Source: Maribacter sp. (lineage in GTDB: Bacteria; Bacteroidota; Bacteroidia; Flavobacteriales; Flavobacteriaceae). From it: a stretch of 48,861 nt of DNA. Shown piece after piece: positions 7,948-16,738 of this stretch. The notes beneath the pieces were generated by a model. That model did no database searches and had not been told where the DNA came from. It worked only from the letters and a program-made list of their open reading frames with translations. The stretch's first letter is position 1; every line of letters starts with the position of its first letter. The DNA lies in contig JAHDDP010000025.1 in NCBI GenBank assembly GCA_020629285.1, forward strand, positions 1 through 48,861, written 5' to 3'. The position numbers were made by a program, and so were the translations under genes.

Positions 7948-10032
7948 ATGAAAAATTTCAACTTTTTATCCATTTTAATGCTATTGCTAGTTATGGCAAG
8001 TTGTTCAGATGACGACAATGCCGTTACCGATGTTATCATACCCGCATCTGGTGATATTGCCGGTGGTCCCTTTACTTTTTGTGTAGATGGAATACCAGAT
8101 ATGGTTAACGGTATTGCCTTAAATAGTGAAAGCTCTGCAGGCAGTTTAAGCACTTGGGTTATTACTGATGACCAAAATAACATTCTTGGCCTTCCTCCTA
8201 CTTTAGATGCGGTCTACGGTGTTGACTTTGACGCTGCTGGAGCAGGCACTTGCTTCATTTGGTATCTGCGCTATGAAGAAGGATTGGCAGGACTGGAAAT
8301 GGGCTTGAACACCAATAATTTTGAAGGCTCGTTTGATCTATCCAATTCTATAGAAGTTCAAAGAAACGAAACCATTGCAGGTGTTCTTTCTGGCGGACCA
8401 TATGAATTTACCGTTGACGGAAATGCAGATTTCGTTACTGATATTACATTAAATTCCGAAGATGCACTAGGTACGAATAGTACTTTTGTAATTACCGATG
8501 ACGAACTTAACATTCTTGGATTACCCCCTACTCTAGATGCAGTCAAAGAAGTTGATTTTGATATGGCCGGAGCTGGAGTTTGCCTCATCTGGTACCTTCG
8601 TTTTGAAGATGGTCTTGTAGGTGCAGAAGCCGGTATGAACGCAGGCGAACTTGAAGGATGTTTTAGTTTATCGAACTCTATTCAAGTTACAAGATTGGAT
8701 GCAGCAAATGCCGGTACTATCTCTGGCGGACCTTTTAACTTTTGTGTTGATGGGGAAGTCGATAATGTATACGGTATCACTTTAGATAGTTCTAACGCCA
8801 AAGGAAGCAATAGTAGTTGGGTAATTACAGATGAGCAAGGTAAAATATTAGGATTGCCACCAACATTAGATGCAGTTGAGGGAGTTAATTTTGATGGAGC
8901 AGGCGCAGGTACTTGTCTAATTTGGTATTTACGTTATGAAGGCGAATTGAACGGACTAGCGGTAGACATGAATGCAAACGACCTACAGGGTAATTTTAAT
9001 CTATCAAACTCGATAGAAGTTGTGCGTAGCAAAACAGAAGCCGGTCAATTAATAGGCGGTCCTTACAAATTCTATGTGGATGGTGAAGCTGATTTTGTCA
9101 CCGATATTATGTTAGATGGTTCTGAAGTTTCGGGTACTAATAGTACATGGGTAATTACTGATGAAGATTTAAATATTCTTGGACTTCCACCAACTTTAGA
9201 TGCTGTAAAGGGTGTAAATTTTGATGCTGCAGGCGCTGGTACTTGCCTTATATGGTATTTAAGATATGAAGATGGTTTAGAAGGTGCTACCATGGGTAGT
9301 AATGCGACAGACTTAACAGGGTGCTTTGATCTGTCTAACCCTATAGAAGTTGAAAGAATACAGGGTGTAAGTGCTGGTACGCTAGAAGGTGGTCCATTTA
9401 GCTTTTGCGTTGATGGCGAAGTAGACAATGTTTACGGTATTTCTCTAGATAATTCTAATGCTACAGGTTCACAGAGTACTTGGGTAATTACTGATGACCA
9501 AGGAAAAATATTAGGATTACCGCCTACTCTTGCAGCTGTTGAAGGAGTTAATTTTGATGGAGCAGGTGCCGGTACTTGTCTTATATGGTACGCTAGATAC
9601 GAAGGTGAAATTACAGGACTAGAGGTTGACATGAATGCAAACAATGTTTCTGGAAATTTTGCATTATCCAACCCATTAACAGTGGTAAGAACAGCGCCAC
9701 ACGCCGGAACCATTACCGGGGGTCCTTTTGAGTTTATAGTTGATGAAACTTCTGATTTTGTAACCGGTATCGCTATAAACAATGAAAATGCTTCTGGCGC
9801 TAATAGCTCTTGGATCATAACCGATGAAACTGGTAAAATACTTGGTCTTCCGCCAACTATTGCAGATCTTAAGTCTGTAGACTTTAATGCTGCTGGCGAA
9901 GGAACATGTTTTATCTATTACATTAGATACGAAGACGGACTAACAGGTATGGAGCCTGGCTGGACATTTGATGAATTCAATGGTTGCTTTGATATTTCTA
10001 ATTCCATAGAAGTTGTACGTAAAGTTCATTAA
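7948..10032 (+). CDS. Surface-type lipoprotein with six ~110-residue repeats
   Basis: A 694-residue protein. The lipoprotein signal ends in LLVMASC with C19 as lipidated residue, followed by SDDDN. Acidic runs just after the Cys are the known export signal that sends Bacteroidota lipoproteins to the cell surface. The remainder is six tandem repeats with no other domain. Each contains GGPF.F.VDG, STWVITD, NILGLPPTLDAV, GAGTCLIWY.RYE and LSN.I.V.R. Odd repeats carry FCVDG; even repeats lack that Cys but carry GCF before LSN. The natural unit is thus a pair of 221 residues, present three times. The frame is open from TTG 7918, but ATG 7948 gives the proper signal sequence. Related repeats occur, as I recall, in large flavobacterial surface proteins. 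Function unknown; adhesion or surface-layer role is a guess. Confidence 0.85.
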   Translation: MKNFNFLSILMLLLVMASCSDDDNAVTDVIIPASGDIAGGPFTFCVDGIPDMVNGIALNSESSAGSLSTWVITDDQNNILGLPPTLDAVYGVDFDAAGAGTCFIWYLRYEEGLAGLEMGLNTNNFEGSFDLSNSIEVQRNETIAGVLSGGPYEFTVDGNADFVTDITLNSEDALGTNSTFVITDDELNILGLPPTLDAVKEVDFDMAGAGVCLIWYLRFEDGLVGAEAGMNAGELEGCFSLSNSIQVTRLDAANAGTISGGPFNFCVDGEVDNVYGITLDSSNAKGSNSSWVITDEQGKILGLPPTLDAVEGVNFDGAGAGTCLIWYLRYEGELNGLAVDMNANDLQGNFNLSNSIEVVRSKTEAGQLIGGPYKFYVDGEADFVTDIMLDGSEVSGTNSTWVITDEDLNILGLPPTLDAVKGVNFDAAGAGTCLIWYLRYEDGLEGATMGSNATDLTGCFDLSNPIEVERIQGVSAGTLEGGPFSFCVDGEVDNVYGISLDNSNATGSQSTWVITDDQGKILGLPPTLAAVEGVNFDGAGAGTCLIWYARYEGEITGLEVDMNANNVSGNFALSNPLTVVRTAPHAGTITGGPFEFIVDETSDFVTGIAINNENASGANSSWIITDETGKILGLPPTIADLKSVDFNAAGEGTCFIYYIRYEDGLTGMEPGWTFDEFNGCFDISNSIEVVRKVH
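8047..10029 (+). repeat. Six in-frame coding repeats, period 330/333 bases
   Basis: Repeat starts are at 8047, 8377, 8710, 9040, 9373 and 9703, giving lengths of 330, 333, 330, 333, 330 and 327 coding bases. The alternating length agrees with the alternating Cys pattern, so the ancestral duplication unit was most likely 663 bases (two repeats). Conserved blocks such as TTRGGA-type codons for LGLPPT differ at synonymous positions between copies, so the array is old and not freshly expanded. Confidence 0.85.
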
Positions 10033-10050
10033 ACATAAATATTTGTAATG

Positions 10051-10086
10051 AAAAAGGCTCTGTAATTATAATTACAGAGCCTTTTT
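10051..10086. terminator. Bidirectional terminator between the repeat lipoprotein and ppc
   Basis: Perfect 16-base stem, AAAAAGGCTCTGTAAT / ATTACAGAGCCTTTTT, with a TATA loop. It sits between two convergent genes and has A and T tracts placed for both strands. Confidence 0.92.
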
Positions 10087-10105
10087 ACCTTTGTGATATT
10101 AATTG

Positions 10106-12652
10106 TTATGCCGAGTTTCTACTGGCATTAATATTTCCGTAAAGAGATCTTGTAACAATTTTCTCGTACAACTCCTTAAACTCTGTACCCTCGCCAATTC
10201 TCTGTAGCGCATATTGCTGTATGACCAATAATGGCAGAACAATATTCTCACGTATTTTAATGGACTCTCTAGATATTGCTTCTTTCTTCATTAGTATCTC
10301 CATACCTGAAAGTTTTAAAAGCATTGATTTTGATAATTCATATTCCGCATGAAGAATTTCCCAAAATGCGCCATACTCCTTATTCTCTTTCATATAACTC
10401 GTTAATTCAAAATAACATTTTGTAAGACTCATCATACTGTTCATCATCAAAGCTTGAAAGAAAGGTACGTCTTTATACAATCTTTTAGCTTCTTCTAATC
10501 TACCATCATCCTCCAGCGTTTTTAAAGCGGTACCAATACCGTAATACCCTGGAACATTTTGTTTTAACTGGCTCCATGAACCTACAAAAGAAATAGCTCT
10601 TAAATCTGATAGTTCTAATTTAGCTTTGTTCCCTCTTTTTCCAGGTCTACTTCCAATATTTGCCTTGGTGTAGTATTTAAGGGTGCTCATATGTTCCAAG
10701 TATGGCATGAACTTATCATGATGTTTTAAATCATCATATTTCTTGAAGCTCAGTTCAGATAACTCTTCGATCAAATCTCTATCGGCATCAGAAATAATAA
10801 TTTCTTTTTCTAAAATAGTATTAGAAAGACCAGCGGTCAATAACTGCTCACTGTTGTAAATGAACTGTTCTTTTGTACCATAGGTACTGGTAATGGTCTG
10901 CCCTTGAATAGTAAGTTGAATTTCGTTGTTCGCTACCTTATTAGTTTGTGCTGCATAAAAACGATGTGTTTTACCACCACCTCTTGCCGGTGGTCCTCCT
11001 CTACCATCAAAGAAGACTGCTGCTATACCGTGCTGATCACACACTTCTGAAAGTTCTTCTTTTGTCTTTAATATAGACCAGTTTGCCTTTAAATAACCAC
11101 CATCTTTAGTACCATCAGAAAAACCAAGCATTATGGTTTGCTTTTTATTTCTATTTTCTAAATGTGCTTTATATTCAGGTAAATTGAACAAGAACTGCAT
11201 GGTGTCTTGTGCAGTGTCCATGCCATTCATAGTTTCAAACAATGGAACAATGTCAAAAGTAATTTTCTTATCTGCCCAACCACACCATCTAAACAATGCA
11301 TAAACAAAAAGTATAGAGAACTTATCTTCAGAATTACTAATGATATATCTATTACACCCTTCTTCACCGTTCTTCTCTTGTATTGTCTGTAACTGAAGTA
11401 TGTTCTTAATCGTATCTTTTACAATATCTTCCTTGTAATCATCTGGAACTAACTGTAAATTCTCATGTACTAAAATATCTATTAATCTCTCTTCAGATAA
11501 TTCACTAAGCTCTTCTTTTATTAATCCGTTCTTTTTCAAAACCTCAACCATAACCTTGGTATGCATACTGTGATCTTGACGAATGTCTATTGTTGCAAAG
11601 TGTACTTTGAAGATTTTCACTTTATCAATAAAGTTCTCTAAATCTTTTAAATAAAGGCTTTGATATTTTTCAATAAGGATTAATCTAATTTCTTCTAAAG
11701 GAATAATTAAATCTTCATAACCAATATCCTTAGAACTATCAAACATTGCGGTATACAAGTTAGACCTCAATTTCTGAATGGGTTCTTGGACATCTTTAAA
11801 TGTAAGTTTATGAACTAAGCCTTTTAAATCATTGTAATAACACTTCATTAAGGTTAAACGAAGCTCGTTCATGACATCTCTTGTAATATCCGCTGTTACA
11901 AATGGGTTACCATCTCTATCTCCACCTGGCCAGAAACCTAATTTTACAATATCATGATTTTCAAATTTTTGAGAACCTGTGCTACCTTTTATATACGCGT
12001 ACATATCACCAATAGCATCATAATACACATGCCTTAGTGTATAAATAATATTTTTTGCCTCGTCTAAAGGGGTAGGTTTTTTTGCATTAATTAAAGAAGT
12101 TAAGCCCAATTGCTGCAAGCCTACATCTATCTCATCAATTTTATCCTCTAAAATTAATGTTCTAAGGTTCGTTATAATATCTAAAACTGCGGGCGTATAA
12201 AATTGAGTTGGGTGTGCCGTTAGAACAATACGCGCACTGAACGTGCTCAACTTATCCCAAATGGTATCCCATGAATTATTTTTTTCAACTAATTGAAAAT
12301 AATCTTTTAAAGACAAGGAACTTGAATGTTTATGCAGTTTTGGAAAAGCAGCATCTTCCACACTATCATAAAGCACTACTTGGCGCTCTACGTACTGTAT
12401 GATACGGAACATAAAGTCTATCTGTTCTTTTTCAGATTTAATAGCTACAAAATTTTCGAAAAAATTCTCTAGTATTTCTTTTGGGTTAAGACCATCACTC
12501 AATCCCTTTTCAGATTGATTGAGCAACAATGGTATTAACATACCCACATTTTCAATATTCTTATAAGGTAGGTTTAAGAATAGACTATTATAAACATTAA
12601 ATTTATTTTGGACAGACTTCTTAAACTCTGCCAACCTTTCTTGTTGTTGCAT
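10106..12652 (-). CDS. ppc: Phosphoenolpyruvate carboxylase
   Basis: Carboxylates phosphoenolpyruvate with bicarbonate to oxaloacetate, refilling the TCA cycle. The 848-residue product has the catalytic His motif LTAHPTQF (H147), the PEP region GFWPGGDRDGNPFVT, FSDGTKDGGYLKANW, and the flexible active-site loop FFDGRGGPPARGGG (D549 onwards). The C-terminus ASRNSA replaces the usual RNTG ending. Several motifs differ from the enterobacterial enzyme (TAHPTQ for TAHPTE, DGRGG for HGRGG). That fits a diverged Bacteroidota lineage of the family; its allosteric behaviour may also differ. Monocistronic, convergent with the repeat lipoprotein. Confidence 0.93.
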   Translation of the reverse strand: MQQQERLAEFKKSVQNKFNVYNSLFLNLPYKNIENVGMLIPLLLNQSEKGLSDGLNPKEILENFFENFVAIKSEKEQIDFMFRIIQYVERQVVLYDSVEDAAFPKLHKHSSSLSLKDYFQLVEKNNSWDTIWDKLSTFSARIVLTAHPTQFYTPAVLDIITNLRTLILEDKIDEIDVGLQQLGLTSLINAKKPTPLDEAKNIIYTLRHVYYDAIGDMYAYIKGSTGSQKFENHDIVKLGFWPGGDRDGNPFVTADITRDVMNELRLTLMKCYYNDLKGLVHKLTFKDVQEPIQKLRSNLYTAMFDSSKDIGYEDLIIPLEEIRLILIEKYQSLYLKDLENFIDKVKIFKVHFATIDIRQDHSMHTKVMVEVLKKNGLIKEELSELSEERLIDILVHENLQLVPDDYKEDIVKDTIKNILQLQTIQEKNGEEGCNRYIISNSEDKFSILFVYALFRWCGWADKKITFDIVPLFETMNGMDTAQDTMQFLFNLPEYKAHLENRNKKQTIMLGFSDGTKDGGYLKANWSILKTKEELSEVCDQHGIAAVFFDGRGGPPARGGGKTHRFYAAQTNKVANNEIQLTIQGQTITSTYGTKEQFIYNSEQLLTAGLSNTILEKEIIISDADRDLIEELSELSFKKYDDLKHHDKFMPYLEHMSTLKYYTKANIGSRPGKRGNKAKLELSDLRAISFVGSWSQLKQNVPGYYGIGTALKTLEDDGRLEEAKRLYKDVPFFQALMMNSMMSLTKCYFELTSYMKENKEYGAFWEILHAEYELSKSMLLKLSGMEILMKKEAISRESIKIRENIVLPLLVIQQYALQRIGEGTEFKELYEKIVTRSLYGNINASRNSA

Positions 12653-12669
12653 ATATCAAAAAACTTTAC

Positions 12670-12685
12670 GCCGTACCATTACGGC
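12670..12685 (-). promoter_or_regulatory. Small hairpin in the ppc leader
   Basis: GCCGTA / TACGGC, 6-base perfect stem with a 4-base loop, 17-33 bases upstream of the ppc ATG. It could be a leader structure or a short operator-like palindrome. The remaining 12653-12949 region holds only this element and the terminator at 12884; no gene seen. Confidence 0.35.
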
Positions 12686-12883
12686 AAACTTTCTAAAATT
12701 CGAACATAAATATCGCTATTCCTAGATAATTTAGAGCATCCTTTTTGTGAAATATCATATTCGTAGAAGTATACCACAAAATTGTCTGTATTGACAACAA
12801 ATAATTCAAAATACGGTACAAGCTATCTATCTTTACAGTGTAAATAAGTAATAAAATTTTTCATTTTCATATAGTGTTCTCGT

Positions 12884-12916
12884 AAAAGAGTCTTGTCTTA
12901 AAAGCAAGACTCTTTT
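12884..12916. terminator. Terminator downstream of the glycosylase-like gene
   Basis: Perfect 12-base stem AAAAGAGTCTTG / CAAGACTCTTTT with a 9-base loop, 33 bases beyond the end of the minus-strand gene at 12950. Read on the minus strand it ends in a T-run, as required; it would also work on the plus strand. Confidence 0.85.
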
Positions 12917-12949
12917 TAGTTTGTAGAAATTTTAAAAATATTTTTACAT

Positions 12950-13618
12950 CTAAAAGTGAACTTGGTATTGAAGAACCCTAAAATCCAAGGTATTGAACTT
13001 AGGGTTTTCCCTTTTCATTCTCTTATAACTTTCAAGACTACCCACAGCCCTATTGGCGGCACCAGAAGGAGCTATCAAAGAAACTGTCTTAATGGTAGTT
13101 TTGGTAATGGGATGCACAAACTTATGAATTCGTGGCACGTCATTGGAAATAATATGCAGTGCAACATTATTTTCGCGCAAATGTTTTCTGAACAAAAACT
13201 CAGGACCATTTTTACTGTTGCCTCCTGTAAACAATAAGGTTGTTACCTTAGGATACTTTTCTAGATAGCCCAATACATTTCGTAATTCAACATTCTGCAT
13301 ACCAATATCCGAGGCATCTATTTTTTCTCTTTCGGCAGAAGCTACAATATCACAAACACCAATTTTTCTTGCTTTTAAAAATGATTTACGTTGCTCTATG
13401 GCCTCATAGGTTGTTTCATATTTAAGATGTAAACTGAATATTCTGTCTAAAATGGGCCAAAGCTGACCATCACAGCTTCCGTAACAAAAATTTACATCGC
13501 CCTCTTTTAAATCTCCAGTGGTAAAACGTGGGGGCGGCAACGTACCTACAATTAATTTTTCAGTAGATTCATTAATAAACGGCTCATACGGATGCGTGTG
13601 TTGAAATTTCTTTTGCAT
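12950..13618 (-). CDS. Uracil-DNA glycosylase superfamily protein
   Basis: Product of 222 residues resembling the mismatch/hypoxanthine-type branch of the uracil-DNA glycosylase fold. Near the N-terminus LIVGTLPPPRF matches the first active-site loop (a GT/S-P-P water-activating loop), followed by FCYGSCDGQLWPIL at the place where relatives have a Y-x-N-x-F-W segment. A C-terminal IAPSGAANRAVG takes the place of the leucine-loop motif. The role would be removal of damaged bases from DNA. The usual Asn or Asp in the first loop is not obvious, so activity cannot be assumed. Starts at ATG, with its own terminator; divergent from thx. Confidence 0.6.
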   Translation of the reverse strand: MQKKFQHTHPYEPFINESTEKLIVGTLPPPRFTTGDLKEGDVNFCYGSCDGQLWPILDRIFSLHLKYETTYEAIEQRKSFLKARKIGVCDIVASAEREKIDASDIGMQNVELRNVLGYLEKYPKVTTLLFTGGNSKNGPEFLFRKHLRENNVALHIISNDVPRIHKFVHPITKTTIKTVSLIAPSGAANRAVGSLESYKRMKRENPKFNTLDFRVLQYQVHF

Positions 13619-13701
13619 TAGTGTTTTATTCTCTTGAGCTTATTTTACAGCCAAATCTTCTCTAATTTACCAACTTAAACAGAAATCAAAGAAAACGAGA
13701 T

Positions 13702-13830
13702 ATGGGAAAAGGAGATAAGAAATCTAGAAAAGGAAAAATATCCAATAACTCTTATGGCACTAGAAGACCACGTAAAATTAAAAAGAGACCTACGATTGAA
13801 GAAAAAATAAAAATCAATAAAAAGAAGTAG
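13702..13830 (+). CDS. Small ribosomal protein Thx (bTHX, 30S protein)
   Basis: A 42-residue, extremely basic protein beginning MGKGDKKSRKGKI and continuing with NSYGTRRPRKIKK. This matches the bTHX family of small 30S proteins, which in Thermus binds at the top of the 30S head; Bacteroidota versions start with the same MGKGDKK. ATG to TAG is 129 bases. The gene is complete, too short for many gene finders, and sits in the divergent interval after the glycosylase-like gene. Its stop lies 2 bases from the end of the convergent lipoprotein gene at 13833. Confidence 0.85.
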   Translation: MGKGDKKSRKGKISNNSYGTRRPRKIKKRPTIEEKIKINKKK

Positions 13831-13832
13831 CC

Positions 13833-14198
13833 CTAATCGTCTATTCTAAAGGTTAAGTCTACTTGATTCTCTTCATCTAAAGATATCTCGTACGTATAAA
13901 AACCTATTGGCAAAGTGTCTGTTGACATCTCTACAGGCACATAATTTAAGCTAGTAGAATCTGTAAGAATTGATAATGCGGTATTTGCATATGCCTTTTC
14001 AAATTCCATATATTCTGAAAATTCACCTGCTTCAATATTCTCATAAACAGTGTCATTTTCAACTATACGCACTTCGCTAAAAAAAAGTTCTGTAGTGTTT
14101 TGAACACGAATATTGACTAGGTTAACTTCATCATCTTTATCTGTACAAGAGAACAATACAACAACACAAATAACAGCAAGCAAAACAACCCTTTTCAT
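13833..14198 (-). CDS. Small lipoprotein of unknown function
   Basis: Product of 121 residues with a signal peptide ending in VVLFSC (C18 lipidated), followed by TDKDDE, an acidic run consistent with the Bacteroidota surface-export signal. The mature part of about 100 residues looks like a small beta domain (NIRVQNTTELFFSEVRI, LPIGFYTYEI, VDLTFRI), possibly an immunoglobulin-like or carboxypeptidase-regulatory-like fold. I do not recognise the family. Convergent with thx, separated by 2 bases; 47 bases downstream of yaaA and probably transcribed separately or by read-through from it. Confidence 0.7.
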   Translation of the reverse strand: MKRVVLLAVICVVVLFSCTDKDDEVNLVNIRVQNTTELFFSEVRIVENDTVYENIEAGEFSEYMEFEKAYANTALSILTDSTSLNYVPVEMSTDTLPIGFYTYEISLDEENQVDLTFRIDD

Positions 14199-14245
14199 AG
14201 ACGTATTTTATATATACTTAAGAACGAAAAAGAGAAGATTATATT

Positions 14246-15007
14246 TTATCTAATAAAGACAGGTTGGTTTTCCTTTAAAGTATGTTCTTGACTAAATTGA
14301 TAATCATCTAAATTGAACCCTTTAATATCTTCTAATGTTTTGGCATCGGCATCTATAATATACCTAACCATTGCCCCTCTAGCTTTTTTTGCGAAGAAAC
14401 TTATAATCTTTAACTTATCGTTCTTCCAATCTTTAAAAACCGGAGTAATAATTTCTGCTTTTATTTTTTTAGGTATTAAGGCACTGTAATACTCATTACT
14501 TGCTAGGTTCACCAACAATTCATCTTCTACCATCTCATTGTTTAAATGATCGGTAAGTCTTTCTCCCCAGTATTCGTACAAGTTTTTCTTTCTTCCAATT
14601 TTTAAAGAAGTACCCATTTCTAGACGATATGGTTGCATTAAATCCAGTGGTTTCAAAATACCGTACTGTCCTGATAAAATTCTAAGGGTTTGTTGCAACT
14701 TCTCAATTTTTTCTTCGGATAACGTGTACGCATCTAAACCTTGGTATACATCTCCGCTAAAGGCATAAACCGCAGGCCTTGCGTTATCGGGTGTAAACGG
14801 CACCTTAAAATCTTGATTACGTTGCCAATTTAATTGCGCCAAATTATCTGAAATAGACATTAGTTCAGAAAGTGCTTTTGGTTTCTTTTTCTTTAAAACC
14901 TTATTCAGCTTTTCAGCATCTTCTATAAATTCTGGTGATGTATATGTTGTAGTTGGCAACTCACTTTCGTAATTCAATGACTTAGCCGGAGAAATAACAA
15001 TTTTCAT
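14246..15007 (-). CDS. yaaA: YaaA family peroxide stress protein
   Basis: Cytosolic DUF328/UPF0246 protein, 253 residues, known in Escherichia coli to limit hydrogen peroxide damage by lowering free iron and to bind DNA. Visible family signatures are the N-terminal [33 protein letters not shown] core (here [17 protein letters not shown]), [13 protein letters not shown], and [15 protein letters not shown]. Length matches the family. A TAnnTTTG box 18 bases upstream (15026-15033) supports this start. Confidence 0.93.
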   Translation of the reverse strand: MKIVISPAKSLNYESELPTTTYTSPEFIEDAEKLNKVLKKKKPKALSELMSISDNLAQLNWQRNQDFKVPFTPDNARPAVYAFSGDVYQGLDAYTLSEEKIEKLQQTLRILSGQYGILKPLDLMQPYRLEMGTSLKIGRKKNLYEYWGERLTDHLNNEMVEDELLVNLASNEYYSALIPKKIKAEIITPVFKDWKNDKLKIISFFAKKARGAMVRYIIDADAKTLEDIKGFNLDDYQFSQEHTLKENQPVFIR

Positions 15008-15025
15008 AGTGCAATTTTAATACTC

Positions 15026-15033
15026 CAAAAATA
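15026..15033 (-). promoter_or_regulatory. -7 box for yaaA
   Basis: Reads TATTTTTG on the minus strand, an exact match to the Bacteroidota -7 consensus TAnnTTTG. It ends 18 bases before the yaaA ATG. No good -33 TTG was identified. Confidence 0.5.
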
Positions 15034-15097
15034 AACAGGATAAACAGGAAGACCTAAAAAAGAAATAAAAGAGTTTAAATAGTGGTATTGAAGAATC

Positions 15098-16129
15098 TTA
15101 TTCTGTACTATTTTTACTGTAACCCCTCCATTTTTCTATGGCATTGGTCATATCTTCCGGTACTTCAGAATCAAAGCTCATATGCTCCCCCGTGACGGGA
15201 TGAACAAAGCCTAACGTCTTGGCATGCAATGCTTGTCTTGGCAATAATTTAAAAGTATTCTCTACAAATTGCTTGTACTTTGTAAAGGTTGTTCCTTTTA
15301 AAATCTTCTCTCCACCATAACGTTCATCGTTAAACAATGTGTGCCCAATGTATTTCATATGCACGCGAATTTGATGTGTTCTGCCGGTCTCTAATTTACA
15401 AGACACCAAGGTGACGTAACCTAATCTTTCTAACACCTTAAAATGGGTTACCGCTTCTTTACCTTCTTCCCCTTCAGGAAAAACATGCATCTGTAGGCGA
15501 TTTTTAGGATTTCTACCCACATTACCAATTACAGTACCTTCATCTTCTTCAATATTACCCCAAACCAAAGCAACATATTCACGCTCAGAAGTCTTATCAA
15601 AAAATTGTTTTGCTAAATGTGTCATAGCTGCTTCTGTCTTTGCAACTACCAACAGACCAGAGGTATCTTTATCTATACGATGCACCAAGCCGGGTCTTTC
15701 ATTGCTGTTTGATGGTAAATTATCCGTATGATAAATTAATGCATTGATCAACGTACCAGAATAATTACCGTGCCCAGGGTGCACTACCATTCCCGCAGGT
15801 TTATTCACAACCATTAAAACACCGTCTTCGTAAACGATATCTAACGGGATATCTTCTGGCACCAACAAAAATTCGTGTGGCGGATGCTCAAATAACACCT
15901 TAACCTCATCACCTGCCTTAACCTTATAATTGGATTTTACGATTTTGTCATTGACCCAAACGTGACCATCTTTAGCCGATTGTTGTATTTTATTTCGTGT
16001 TGCATTTTCAATGAAATTCATTAAAAATTTGTCTACACGCAAAGGAACTTGACCTTTAGAAGCTACAACCTTATGATGCTCAAAAAGTTCTCCATCTTCA
16101 TTTTCTGGCCGCTCAATATTATCCTCCAT
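15098..16129 (-). CDS. RluA/RluD family 23S rRNA pseudouridine synthase
   Basis: Isomerises uridines, most likely in helix 69 of 23S rRNA (RluD type), a ribosome maturation step. The 343-residue product has an N-terminal S4 RNA-binding domain (about 29-85, VDKFLMNFIENATRNKIQQ), then the catalytic domain with MVVNKPAGMVVHPG and the signature HRIDKDTSGLLVVAK, where D153 is the catalytic aspartate, and C-terminal ETGRTHQIRVH. The RluD versus RluC distinction is by overall look only. Its ATG directly abuts the stop of the PASTA gene, so both are translated from one mRNA. Confidence 0.93.
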   Translation of the reverse strand: MEDNIERPENEDGELFEHHKVVASKGQVPLRVDKFLMNFIENATRNKIQQSAKDGHVWVNDKIVKSNYKVKAGDEVKVLFEHPPHEFLLVPEDIPLDIVYEDGVLMVVNKPAGMVVHPGHGNYSGTLINALIYHTDNLPSNSNERPGLVHRIDKDTSGLLVVAKTEAAMTHLAKQFFDKTSEREYVALVWGNIEEDEGTVIGNVGRNPKNRLQMHVFPEGEEGKEAVTHFKVLERLGYVTLVSCKLETGRTHQIRVHMKYIGHTLFNDERYGGEKILKGTTFTKYKQFVENTFKLLPRQALHAKTLGFVHPVTGEHMSFDSEVPEDMTNAIEKWRGYSKNSTE

Positions 16130-16720
16130 CTAATCTTCAGATTCCGCTTTAATTATTGCTCTTTCTGTAATACTACCATTACCACATACCAATTCTATCT
16201 TAGATGTTTTAGGTAGTTTGTCACCTGGCTTAATATCTTTTCCTTTATACTTTATACGATAAACCATATCCTTACCCAATTCATCTACATAAGTTACACG
16301 TTGTACATCTAAACCTACGGCTTTCAACATTGAAGATGCATTACGCTTGGTAACCTGAATAATTTTAGGAACGGTTACTTTTTTATATCCTGATGGATTT
16401 ACAGTGAAATATATTTTTCTATTCTCCTTAACTTTTGATCCCGCAGAAGGATTTTGTTCTATAATAGAGAACCTAGGGTAATCTGGATTGTAGTTTGCAG
16501 AGTCTAAAACTTCATATCGCAAGCCAGCTTCTTCAATTGATTTTCTCATATCCATAACAGATTTTTTAGAAAAATCCGGTACTTCTACAAACTCACCATG
16601 ATTGGTGGTACTGTTCAGGTATCTTAATGTGACAAAAATCACTATAATCAATACCAACAACGCAAGACCAAGCTGAATTAAAAAAGTCTTACTTTTTAAA
16701 AAATTGAAAAAATTCCTCAT
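16130..16720 (-). CDS. Single-pass membrane protein with two PASTA domains
   Basis: Product of 196 residues. A short cytosolic N-terminus (MRNFFNFLKSKTF) leads to one membrane helix (about 16-35, LGLALLVLIIVIFVTL), then two extracytoplasmic PASTA domains (about 43-110 and 112-180; FVEVPDFSKKS and VTVPKIIQVTKRNA begin each). PASTA domains bind peptidoglycan or muropeptides, but usually on Ser/Thr kinases or PBPs; here there is no kinase or transpeptidase part. An upstream TTG at 16741 lies inside a -7 promoter box, so ATG 16720 is preferred. Divergent from ddl, which makes the D-Ala-D-Ala of peptidoglycan; coupled with the pseudouridine synthase gene. Confidence 0.88.
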   Translation of the reverse strand: MRNFFNFLKSKTFLIQLGLALLVLIIVIFVTLRYLNSTTNHGEFVEVPDFSKKSVMDMRKSIEEAGLRYEVLDSANYNPDYPRFSIIEQNPSAGSKVKENRKIYFTVNPSGYKKVTVPKIIQVTKRNASSMLKAVGLDVQRVTYVDELGKDMVYRIKYKGKDIKPGDKLPKTSKIELVCGNGSITERAIIKAESED

Positions 16721-16738
16721 ACGTATTATTTGACCCGA

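Noticed and set aside
9072..9818. Long minus-strand open frames inside the repeat lipoprotein (9072-9428, 9432-9818, also 8358-8588).
   Set aside because: They arise from the repeated codon pattern of the plus-strand gene, occur at equivalent places in several repeats, and encode no recognisable protein.
8047..10029. Regular ~330-base periodicity that might suggest a DNA-level satellite or CRISPR-like array.
   Set aside because: Period and frame are exactly coding, with synonymous differences between copies; it is a protein repeat.
12828..12916. Possible small RNA: TATCTTTA box at 12828 followed by a strong hairpin at 12884.
   Set aside because: The box has a mismatch, there is no -33 element, and the hairpin is fully explained as terminator of the minus-strand glycosylase-like gene.
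12956..13237. 93-codon plus-strand frame opposite the glycosylase-like gene.
   Set aside because: Fully antisense to a better supported gene, no recognisable domain.
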